From contig CABJFQ010000021.1 in NCBI GenBank assembly GCA_902364975.1, forward strand, positions 1 to 20,769: 20,769 nt of DNA, given 5' to 3'. The stretch's first letter is position 1. Every line of letters starts with the position of its first letter. Below the pieces are notes generated by a model. It saw only the letters and a list, made by a program, of their open reading frames with translations, did not search any database and was not told the origin of the DNA. Made by a program: the position numbers and the translations under genes. The stretch comes from Coriobacteriaceae bacterium. GTDB taxonomy: Bacteria; Actinomycetota; Coriobacteriia; Coriobacteriales; Coriobacteriaceae. Of the stretch, positions 10,351-16,684 are shown in pieces.

Positions 10351-11157
10351 CTACTCCTCCTCGAGGGCAGCGATGACCTCGTCGGTCATGTCCATGGTGC
10401 TGTAAACATCCTGGACGTCGTCGAGCTCCTCAAGACGGTCGATGAGGCGCTGAACCTTCTTGGCGTCGGCACCGGAGACCTCGGTCGGGGTGGTCGGGAC
10501 CATGGTGGTCTCGGAGCCCTTGACCTGGACGCCCTGCTCCTCGAGCGCCTTAGAGACAGCCATGACCTCGTTGGCAGTAGTCCAGACGATCCACTCCTCG
10601 CCGGCGTCCTCGTAGTCCTCGCCACCGGCCTCGGCGATCGCCATCATGAACTCATCCTCGTCACCGGCAGCACCGTTGGCGATCATGGTCTCCTTCTTGG
10701 CGTTCTCGTCCAGGATCTCCTTGGCGACGACAATCTGGCCCTTGCGCTCAAACTGGAAGGCGACGGAGCCGGAGGTGCCCAGGTTGCCACCAGCGTGGGA
10801 GAAGGCGGAACGGACATCGGCGGCAGTACGGTTGCGGTTGTCGGTCAGGCAGTCAACATAGACGGCGACACCGGCGGGACCATAGCCCTCGTACACGATG
10901 TTCTCGTAGACGGCGGCATCGGCACCCGAACCAAAAGCCTTGTCGATAGCGGACTTGATCTTGTCCTTAGGCATGGACTGAGCCTTGGCCTTGGCAACGG
11001 CAGCGGCGAGGCTGGCGTTGTTCTCGGGCAGCGGGTCACCGCCGAGACGGGCAGCAACGGTGATGTTGCGGCTGAGCTTGGAGAAGAGGGCGGAACGCTT
11101 GGCGTCCTGCGCGCCCTTACGATGCTTGGTTGTGGCCCACTTAGAGTGTCCGGACAT
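10351..11157 (-). CDS. yebC: YebC/PmpR family protein (TACO1 homologue)
   Basis: This is a cytosolic YebC family protein. The family was long annotated as transcriptional regulators (PmpR). Its mitochondrial homologue TACO1 is a translational activator, and recent reports link family members to relief of ribosome stalling at proline runs. The start is canonical, MSGHSKWATTKHRKGAQDAKR, followed by KLSRNITVAARLGG, AFGSGADAAVYENIVYEGYGP and NRNRTAADVRSAF. At 268 residues it is about 20 longer than usual. The extra length is an acidic stretch around residues 155-185 in the middle domain. AGGAG lies about seven bases before the ATG. It is monocistronic by appearance, with a terminator downstream. 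Confidence 0.96.
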   Translation of the reverse strand: MSGHSKWATTKHRKGAQDAKRSALFSKLSRNITVAARLGGDPLPENNASLAAAVAKAKAQSMPKDKIKSAIDKAFGSGADAAVYENIVYEGYGPAGVAVYVDCLTDNRNRTAADVRSAFSHAGGNLGTSGSVAFQFERKGQIVVAKEILDENAKKETMIANGAAGDEDEFMMAIAEAGGEDYEDAGEEWIVWTTANEVMAVSKALEEQGVQVKGSETTMVPTTPTEVSGADAKKVQRLIDRLEELDDVQDVYSTMDMTDEVIAALEEE

Positions 11158-11288
11158 ACGTGTCTCCTATCGGTTTCGACCTAAAGCCCAGCGCAGATGC
11201 TCGGGCAATATAAACAAACGTCGTTATGATATACCTACTGGCCTGCGAGATAAACCCCAAAATGAAGGCGTCGTGATGATGCCACCCT

Positions 11289-11321
11289 TTGGTGCAAAGC
11301 AACCTGACCCCAATGCACCAA
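11289..11321. repeat. Hairpin with CCTGACCCC loop at a gene end
   Basis: TTGGTGCA (11289-11296) and TGCACCAA (11314-11321) are perfect 8-bp arms with a 17-nt loop containing AACCTGACCCC. It abuts the stop codon of the DUF6020-like gene. No T-run follows. The loop resembles those of the hairpins at 8674, 13527 and 13608. Confidence 0.6.
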
Positions 11322-11322
11322 G

Positions 11323-13506
11323 TTAGGACCAGAGGAAGTCGCTACGGGTGACGGTGGCACCGATGGCGAAGGGCATGCAAGCGATGACCGGATACAGGTA
11401 GCGCATGTAGGTCGAGCCGTTGCACGGGCCAATCAGGCACACGGCGAGCACGCCCAGCAGCGGCACCCAAATGGCCAGCCCGCGCCACGAATGACGACGC
11501 AGCAGGTAGACCACCACGGCAATCATGATCCACACATAGGTGGCCGAGCTCATGGTGAGCGAAATAAACGGGATGCGCTGCACCGCCACACGGTACAGAT
11601 TGATCAGGTGGTCACACCAGCGCACCACGTTGCTGTCAACCGGATGGAAGTCGAAGTACTTGAGGTTGTCGGGACGCGCCATGATCTCGGCACTACGCGC
11701 CGTGCTGTAGACCCAGGCATCGCGGGCACTCGGATAAAAGTAGCCGTAATAGTTATTGATGAGCGCCGAGATATAGCACTCGGGATCCTTTTTGAACATC
11801 TGCGCCCAGACCTCAAAATAGGCCTTGATGTCCTCCTGCGAGGCGTACTCGTTAAAGCAGTTCTTGACGGCATCGGACTTGTCAGGGTTGTAGCGGCGGC
11901 CCAGGTTCTCGTACTTGAGCACGCGATCGATCACGACGCGCTCCACGTCGGTCACCAAACCGTCGCAGGGTGCCTCCACGATAGTGCCGTCCTCCTTAAC
12001 CGTAGGGTTGACGCCCGAGTTGAGGCCGTCGTGCTTTTGGACGAAACGAGCCGTCTGTTGGAACGGAATCGAGAGGATTTCGCGCTTGGAACCAGGCGTG
12101 ATGTCGTGCGCCGGCATAAAGACCTTGGTGAAGTACATATTAGAGGCAAGGCAGAGCGCGAGCACCGCGAGGACGCCAACCCAGCGGAAGCGCAGCGTGG
12201 CGCATGAGACCGCGGTGCCCGTCTGCTTAGCCGCACGGCGAGCGACATGTACATCCCATGCGCAAAACGCCGCCGCAATCACGCAGGCCGCCAACGGAAA
12301 GACCAGACCTCCATTGCGCAAAAACGTGGAACCCATGGCAGCCAGCGCAAGCAACAGCCAGTCGTGACGCGCAAAGAGCACGGGGGCTTTCTCACCCGCT
12401 CGCTCGACATTGGCATCACGACGGGGCAAGCCACATGCCACGAGCTTGACGGTCTGTACCAGCAGCACCAAAAACGCGTCGGCAAAGAGCACGTCTTTGG
12501 TGAGCAGGGCCGCGTAGTTAGAGAACATCGGCATAAACGCAAAGAACAGCAGGATCGCACCGCGAACCGGCAGGCTCACGCCCAGTTTGCGCAGCGACGA
12601 GATGGAATAGGCCATGCAGGCAGCCGTGATGACAAACTGAGCGCAGGTATAGATGATGAGGCCCGCGTTAGCGCTGTTGAACAGCGAAAGCCCCAGCTGA
12701 ACGCACGAGCCGATAATGGCCGTGTGCACCACGGGGTGATGTCCGTTGAGCAGCACGTTGGGGTTGAGTAGGCGCAGGTAGTCGCTCGTGCCGTTGGGAT
12801 AGTTGAACCACTGGCGAATCTGCGCGCCGGTGTCCCCCATAAAAAGGCCGGGCAGCGAAGCGATGAGTGTGGGCGCCCAGGCGACCATAAGCACCAGGAA
12901 GGGCCCGGCAAAGGGATGGACCGAGAGCACGGCGTGAGCCACACGCCATACGCGGCCAAAGTGCGCCTCCGAAAACGGAATGCGCCGAGAGCTCAGCCAA
13001 TCTAGACACTCAAAGGCAAGGTAGAAGGCAACGATCGCCAGGAGCATCCAGCCCGCGCCGCCAATCCAGGCGCAGATGATGCGAGCTTTGTCGCCAAGGA
13101 CAATCTCGGCCGAGTCGGTGAGATCGTAGCTGCGACCGAACACCATGCAGATGGCGAAGAACAGCGACGGCAGAATGATCGATGGACGCCAGGTGTCGCC
13201 ACGGCCAAAGAACACGTAGCGAAACGGCAAGGTGAGCAGGCAGGCAAGCGCAAGCAGCATGACCGCGTCGGTATGGCCGGCAAACGAGAGGAGTACCTCG
13301 TAGCACACGTACAGCATGCCCGAGGCTTTGGGGTCAATCGCCAAGACTGCGTTGCTCGACACCGGGGCGGGATCGATGGAAAACGCCGTGGTCGCCAACA
13401 GCGCGAGCAAAAATGCGATGAGCGTCTGCTTGGCGGGGTAGCGCTTAAACCAGACGATGCGGGCGGCGTCGCGCGCAGCCGTTGTGGAGAGATCGGAATC
13501 CTTCAC
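11323..13506 (-). CDS. DUF6020-like polytopic membrane protein, GT-C-like
   Basis: A 727-residue membrane protein with about 12 hydrophobic segments. Between them are a conserved acidic/His loop (about residues 220-265: GDTGAQIRQWFNYPNG... NGHHPVVHT) and an extracytoplasmic domain of about 150 residues (around 490-640: PAHDITPGSKREILSIPFQQ ... SALINNYYGYFYPSARDAW). This layout matches DUF6020 proteins, which look like GT-C glycosyltransferases using lipid-linked sugars. That enzymatic role is inference; no activity can be read directly. The start is GTG at 13506 with a weak AAAGG about 11 bases upstream. The first helix begins near residue 27, so the start is plausible. It is flanked by REP-like hairpins at both ends and lies downstream of lgt. 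Confidence 0.8.
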   Translation of the reverse strand: MKDSDLSTTAARDAARIVWFKRYPAKQTLIAFLLALLATTAFSIDPAPVSSNAVLAIDPKASGMLYVCYEVLLSFAGHTDAVMLLALACLLTLPFRYVFFGRGDTWRPSIILPSLFFAICMVFGRSYDLTDSAEIVLGDKARIICAWIGGAGWMLLAIVAFYLAFECLDWLSSRRIPFSEAHFGRVWRVAHAVLSVHPFAGPFLVLMVAWAPTLIASLPGLFMGDTGAQIRQWFNYPNGTSDYLRLLNPNVLLNGHHPVVHTAIIGSCVQLGLSLFNSANAGLIIYTCAQFVITAACMAYSISSLRKLGVSLPVRGAILLFFAFMPMFSNYAALLTKDVLFADAFLVLLVQTVKLVACGLPRRDANVERAGEKAPVLFARHDWLLLALAAMGSTFLRNGGLVFPLAACVIAAAFCAWDVHVARRAAKQTGTAVSCATLRFRWVGVLAVLALCLASNMYFTKVFMPAHDITPGSKREILSIPFQQTARFVQKHDGLNSGVNPTVKEDGTIVEAPCDGLVTDVERVVIDRVLKYENLGRRYNPDKSDAVKNCFNEYASQEDIKAYFEVWAQMFKKDPECYISALINNYYGYFYPSARDAWVYSTARSAEIMARPDNLKYFDFHPVDSNVVRWCDHLINLYRVAVQRIPFISLTMSSATYVWIMIAVVVYLLRRHSWRGLAIWVPLLGVLAVCLIGPCNGSTYMRYLYPVIACMPFAIGATVTRSDFLWS

Positions 13507-13526
13507 AGTCCAAAGAGCCTTTCTAG

Positions 13527-13565
13527 AAACCTGCCAAAAAGGGACAGGTTTATTTTGGCAGGTTT
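13527..13565. repeat. REP-like hairpin with GGGACAGG loop
   Basis: Thirteen-bp perfect arms (13527-13539 and 13553-13565; AAACCTGCCAAAA and its complement) enclose AGGGACAGGTTTA. It is a near copy, inverted, of the element at 8674-8710; similarity continues into the flank (TTTTATCTG). It lies just upstream of the DUF6020-like start. Confidence 0.75.
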
Positions 13566-13607
13566 TATCTGGGGAAACGTTACGGTTCTGTCATCGTTGC
13601 CCAGCAA

Positions 13608-13642
13608 ACCACCACAAAGGTGCCTGTCCCCTTTGTGGTGGT
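13608..13642. repeat. Hairpin with TGCCTGTCC loop downstream of lgt
   Basis: Perfect 13-bp arms ACCACCACAAAGG (13608-13620) and its complement (13630-13642) enclose the loop TGCCTGTCC. It lies about 10 nt past the lgt stop and may act as its terminator, though only TTTG follows on the minus strand. Confidence 0.7.
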
Positions 13643-13651
13643 ATGTGGTGG

Positions 13652-14473
13652 TTAGGCGTCGAGGTAGATGCGCTGGGGGCGATTGCGGCGACGCGCAAAG
13701 ATGACGAGCGCCAGGCCGGCGATCACGAGCGGCAGGCTCAGCAGCTGACCCATCGTGATGACGCCACCAAGCAGATAGCCAAGCTGGGCATCGGGCACGC
13801 GCACGAACTCGACGAGGAAGCGGACGATGCCGTAACCCATCACGAACACGCCCATAAACGTACCCTGGGGCAGCAGCGGCTTTTTGCGGCTGAGCACCTG
13901 CAGAATGCAAAAGAGCACGATGCCCTCAAGAAATGCCTCGTAGAGCTGGGAGGGATGACGCGGCATATCGCCCGCGGTGCCACCGAAGACCACGCCCCAG
14001 GGCAGATCGGTCGGCTTGCCCCACAGCTCACCGTTCACGAAATTGGCGCAACGTCCCAGGCACAGCGCCAGCGGAGCACCGATAACTGCAAGGTCGGCAA
14101 TGGTCCAGGCGTCGAGCTTATACATGCGGCACACGATGATGCCGCCGATAATGCCGCCCACCAAGCCGCCATGGAAGCTCATGCCGCCTTCGTTGGTGGC
14201 AAAGATCTCGAGCGGATGTGCCCAGTAGTAGCCGTCGCCGTAAAAGATGACGTAGAACAGGCGCGCACCGATAATGAGGCCAAAGACCACGCCGACCACG
14301 ACACTCGTCAGGTCATCAATCGTGATGTTAAAGCCCCAGCGACGCTGCGTGCGGTACATGACGACCGCCGTGAGCAGGGCGCCGACCACATAGGCCAGAC
14401 CATACCAGTAAATCGTGATGGGCCCCGCCGAAATCGCGACGGGATCAAGCATATGGTAGAAGTCGTTGAGCAT
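13652..14473 (-). CDS. lgt: Prolipoprotein diacylglyceryl transferase Lgt
   Basis: Lgt transfers diacylglycerol from phosphatidylglycerol to the lipobox cysteine of prolipoproteins, the first step of lipoprotein maturation in the cytoplasmic membrane. The 273 residues carry seven or so hydrophobic segments. Seen are YWYGLAYVVG near the N-terminus, MSFHGGLVGG, and the Lgt signature GRCANFVNGELWGKP (usually GRxGNFxNxE, so Cys-Ala replaces x-Gly). A later block reads RHPSQLYEAFLEG, and near the end RFLVEFVRVPD. The start at MLNDFYHML is supported by AGGAGGG about seven bases upstream; a 20-residue in-frame extension has no SD. It lies 110 bp downstream of the NifU-type gene. Confidence 0.95.
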   Translation of the reverse strand: MLNDFYHMLDPVAISAGPITIYWYGLAYVVGALLTAVVMYRTQRRWGFNITIDDLTSVVVGVVFGLIIGARLFYVIFYGDGYYWAHPLEIFATNEGGMSFHGGLVGGIIGGIIVCRMYKLDAWTIADLAVIGAPLALCLGRCANFVNGELWGKPTDLPWGVVFGGTAGDMPRHPSQLYEAFLEGIVLFCILQVLSRKKPLLPQGTFMGVFVMGYGIVRFLVEFVRVPDAQLGYLLGGVITMGQLLSLPLVIAGLALVIFARRRNRPQRIYLDA

Positions 14474-14497
14474 GTCGACCCTCCTACTCCCTACATA

Positions 14498-14538
14498 CAA
14501 ATGCGGCCGCGGGCCTTGCGCTCGCAGCCGCATATTTG
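14498..14538 (-). terminator. Possible terminator of the NifU-type gene
   Basis: CAAATGCGGC (14498-14507) pairs with GCCGCATATTTG (14527-14538) allowing a 2-nt bulge, leaving a GC-rich 19-nt loop. It lies about 45 nt after the stop codon. No proper T-run follows. Confidence 0.4.
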
Positions 14539-14582
14539 GGCGTAACGTCTATGCGGAGTATGCCGTCCGCAGCTTTCGCATC

Positions 14583-14861
14583 TTAGAACGGCGCGTACTC
14601 GTCGTACAGGTCGTCGGTCTCACCGGAGGCATTGACCTGCTCCACGCGGGTAACGCCGGGCACATGCTCCTTGAGGATGCGCTCAATACCCATGGACAGG
14701 GTCAGCGAGCTCATGGGGCAGCCGGCGCAAGCGCCCTGCAGCTCCAGTTTGACGACGCCCTCGTCGTCAACGCCCACATACTCCATATCGCCGCCGTCGG
14801 CCTGCAGGTTGGGGCGAATCTCTTCAAGAACCTTCTTAAGCAGCTCTTCGTTAACAGCCAC
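14583..14861 (-). CDS. NifU C-terminal domain Fe-S cluster scaffold (Nfu-type)
   Basis: This small cytosolic protein of the Nfu family binds and passes on an Fe-S cluster through a CxxC motif. The 92 residues are essentially a single NifU C-terminal domain. It opens VLEEIRPNLQADGGDMEYVG, has LELQGACAGCPMSSLTL (C45, C48) and GIERILKEHVPGV, and ends with an acidic tail. The start is GTG with GGAG five bases upstream. It stands between comEB-like dCMP deaminase and lgt, with its own leader containing a compact palindrome. No other Fe-S assembly genes are nearby. Confidence 0.93.
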   Translation of the reverse strand: MAVNEELLKKVLEEIRPNLQADGGDMEYVGVDDEGVVKLELQGACAGCPMSSLTLSMGIERILKEHVPGVTRVEQVNASGETDDLYDEYAPF

Positions 14862-14883
14862 AGGGGCTCCTTTCTCACAATAA

Positions 14884-14899
14884 CGCGGGCACGCCCGCG
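14884..14899. other. Compact palindrome in the NifU-type gene leader
   Basis: CGCGGG-CACG-CCCGCG gives a 6-bp GC stem with a 4-nt loop, about 15 nt upstream of the Shine-Dalgarno and followed on the minus strand by TTATTGTG. It could be an attenuator or part of an operator. A second perfect palindrome, CGCCAGCTGGCG, lies at 15010-15021 just after the dCMP deaminase stop. The remaining 14900-15009 shows only a loose CCCGTCCC motif (14983-14990). Confidence 0.35.
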
Positions 14900-15031
14900 G
14901 ACAGGGGCTATGTTACTACAGCCATGTACCCGCTTAGGCGCCAGCCATGCGTGCGGACACGACTTTCACGAGCGGTCAATTTGGGACGGGTCTCTTTTGG
15001 CTGTTTTGCCGCCAGCTGGCGTTGCCACGCG

Positions 15032-15556
15032 CTACTGCTGAGCCTGCCCCTCGGTGCCGATGTGAACATCGACGACAACCTGGCGGTAGCTGATGCCGCA
15101 GGAGTCGAGGATGCGGCGGCTGATGCGTCCGTCATCGGTGTCGGCGTACTTGTTGTCCAGGTAGACAACCTCGCCCACGCCCACCTGCGCCAAAATCTTG
15201 GCGCAGTCGTGGCACGGGAACAGCGTGACGTAGACCGTGGAACCCTCAAGATCTTTGAGCGAGCCACGGTAGTTGAGCACGGCGTTTGCCTCGGCATGCA
15301 CCACGTAGTTGTGCTTGTCCTGCAACGGGTCGTCGCTCGTGCCCCACGGGAAAAAGTCGTCGTTGAGCGCCGAGGGCGTACCGTTGTAGCCCACCGAAAG
15401 GATGCGGTGGTTGGTGCTGGCGATGCACGCGCCCACCTGCGTGTTGGGGTCCTTACTGCGGCGCTGCGCGGCGATGGCCACGCTCATAAAGAACTCGTCC
15501 CAGCTAATGACGTCCAGGCGCTTGCCTGACGAAGTTTGATGAAGATCGTCCGACAT
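15032..15556 (-). CDS. dCMP deaminase (ComEB-like cytidine deaminase family)
   Basis: This zinc enzyme converts dCMP to dUMP, feeding thymidylate synthesis. The 174 residues carry the zinc and catalytic signature HAEANAVLN (H87, E89) and PCHDCAK (C115, C118). An upstream SKDPNTQVGACI and VGYNGTP block is typical of deoxycytidylate deaminases. The start at MSDDLHQTSS is supported by GGAGG eight bases upstream, and the 12-residue in-frame extension is rejected. The C-terminus ends in a short Gln/Gly-rich tail. An extended -10 lies about 35 nt upstream. Confidence 0.93.
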   Translation of the reverse strand: MSDDLHQTSSGKRLDVISWDEFFMSVAIAAQRRSKDPNTQVGACIASTNHRILSVGYNGTPSALNDDFFPWGTSDDPLQDKHNYVVHAEANAVLNYRGSLKDLEGSTVYVTLFPCHDCAKILAQVGVGEVVYLDNKYADTDDGRISRRILDSCGISYRQVVVDVHIGTEGQAQQ

Positions 15557-15590
15557 GGCAGACACCTCCGTAATCGCAATAATTTGACCC

Positions 15591-15599
15591 ATTGTAGCA
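15591..15599 (-). promoter_or_regulatory. Extended -10 promoter of the dCMP deaminase gene
   Basis: The minus strand reads TGCTACAAT, an extended -10 (TG-N-TACAAT) matching TATAAT at five of six bases. No -35 is needed or visible. The predicted start near 15584 gives a leader of about 28 nt. Confidence 0.5.
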
Positions 15600-15640
15600 G
15601 GTGAAAGGTGGAGGCGTTTGTCCCACCGGCGCCCTCACTT

Positions 15641-16492
15641 TTACACGCGACGGGGCTTTTGGTTGATGTGGTAGAGCTCGGCGAGACCCCGCAGCGTCAG
15701 CGCGTCGTCTACCGTCAGGCTGTGGCCGACCAACGCCGCGAGTGCCTCGGCGTCGTCGCCGGTAATGACGATGGGCACGTCGCCCTCCCCCGCGGCCTTG
15801 ATCGCGCGCATCTCGGCGAGCACCATGTCGAGCATGCCGTCGATGCGGGCCACCTCGCCCAGAACCACGCCCGAGCGCATCGCCTCGCGCGTGTTACGGC
15901 CGATTACATGCGTGGGTGCCGAGGGCTCGACCTGCGGCAGGCGTGCCGCAGCAGCCGAGAGCGAGCGGGCGCCGAGCGCCAGACCCGGCGCGATGACGCC
16001 GCCGACAAAGGTACCGCGCGCATCGATGACCTCAATATTGGTCGTAGTGCCCAGGTCGATCACGATGCACGGAGAGCCGTAGACGGCACGGGCCGCCACG
16101 GCGTCGGCGATGCGGTCGGGGCCGATCTCGGCCGGATCGTCGTAGTGTACGGGCATGCCGGTCTTGAGACCCGGTCCCACGGTGAGCACACGCCCCGTGC
16201 AGGTACGGGAAAGCGCCGCCTTCCATGGGCGCTCGAGCGCCGGCACCACGCAACTCAGCACTGCAGCTGCGGGAACGAGCGCACCGGGCATGCCCGCATC
16301 GGCCGCCAGCGCGGCCATGACCTGCACGAGACGCATGCGCGCCTCGTCTGCTGTGATGCTCGACGGCGTGGTGATCTCGCACGTTGCAAGCGGACATTCC
16401 TGCGCCGCGGCCGAATCCTCGGCAAACAGGCCAAAGCGAATGAACGTGTTGCCCACGTCGACCGTCAATATATATGCGCACCCATTAAGCAT
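15641..16492 (-). CDS. coaX: Type III pantothenate kinase CoaX
   Basis: CoaX catalyses the first step of coenzyme A synthesis, phosphorylation of pantothenate, with an ASKHA fold and monovalent-cation dependence. The 283 residues show the phosphate-1 motif VDVGNT (D12) and HYDDPAEIGPDRIADAVAA with the catalytic Asp. IDLGTTTNIEVID is the second phosphate motif (usually DFGTATT-like), and GGVIAPGLALG is also present. The start is ATG 16492 with AAAGGAG about nine bases upstream; the 18-residue extension to 16546 overlaps the divergent promoter and is rejected. It is divergent from the OPT transporter and has a weak GGTGG/CCACC hairpin (15607-15627) after its stop. Confidence 0.95.
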   Translation of the reverse strand: MLNGCAYILTVDVGNTFIRFGLFAEDSAAAQECPLATCEITTPSSITADEARMRLVQVMAALAADAGMPGALVPAAAVLSCVVPALERPWKAALSRTCTGRVLTVGPGLKTGMPVHYDDPAEIGPDRIADAVAARAVYGSPCIVIDLGTTTNIEVIDARGTFVGGVIAPGLALGARSLSAAAARLPQVEPSAPTHVIGRNTREAMRSGVVLGEVARIDGMLDMVLAEMRAIKAAGEGDVPIVITGDDAEALAALVGHSLTVDDALTLRGLAELYHINQKPRRV

Positions 16493-16519
16493 CGTCGGCG
16501 CTCCTTTCGTCTGCCCAGC

Positions 16520-16525
16520 AGTATA
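16520..16525 (-). promoter_or_regulatory. Candidate -10 (TATACT) of coaX
   Basis: The minus strand reads GCGATATACTG about 28 nt before the coaX ATG. The hexamer 17 bp upstream (GGATGA) is a poor -35 and lies inside the inverted repeat 16541-16558. Confidence 0.4.
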
Positions 16526-16540
16526 TCGCCTACCTAAACC

Positions 16541-16558
16541 AGTCATCCCAAAATGACT
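16541..16558. promoter_or_regulatory. Operator-like inverted repeat AGTCAT-N6-ATGACT
   Basis: A perfect 6-bp dyad with 6-bp spacer lies midway between two divergent TATACT boxes (16520-16525 minus, 16569-16574 plus). It covers both -35 regions. The geometry suits a dimeric regulator acting on coaX and the transporter together. No regulator gene is in the window. Confidence 0.45.
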
Positions 16559-16568
16559 AACTTGCGGC

Positions 16569-16574
16569 TATACT
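16569..16574 (+). promoter_or_regulatory. Candidate -10 (TATACT) of the OPT transporter
   Basis: GGCTATACTGG gives a good -10 hexamer. No consensus -35 is visible; the -35 position abuts or overlaps the dyad at 16541-16558. The predicted start near 16581 gives a leader of about 100 nt. Confidence 0.4.
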
Positions 16575-16582
16575 GGTGCGCG

Positions 16583-16666
16583 GTCGTTTGCGAGCTCACG
16601 CAGCGGCCCTTGGTAACCCGACTTCCCGCGCCGTATCCGTAGCGGCGCTCCCGGGGGAAGCGGATA
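16583..16666 (+). promoter_or_regulatory. Structured leader with predicted H-type pseudoknot
   Basis: CTTCCC-GCGCCG (16622-16633) pairs with CGGCGC (16643-16648) and GGGAAG (16655-16660), leaving loop TATCCGTAG. TATCCG in that loop (16634-16639) is perfectly complementary to CGGATA (16661-16666), directly 3' of the stem and six bases before AAAGGAG (16672-16678). Upstream, GTCG (16583-16586) can pair with CGAC (16619-16622, sharing its last base with the stem). That helix would enclose a TGCG/CGCA hairpin (16589-16602). I cannot match it to a known riboswitch class. It may regulate translation of the transporter. Confidence 0.45.
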
Positions 16667-16684
16667 TACGCAAAGGAGTTTTAT

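Noticed and set aside
10342..11184. 280-codon plus-strand frame opposite yebC
   Set aside because: It is an antisense shadow of a highly conserved family, with no supporting SD.
13457..14545. 362-codon plus-strand frame opposite lgt
   Set aside because: It crosses REP-like hairpins and mirrors lgt; its sequence is His/Asp/Ala-rich nonsense typical of a complement strand.
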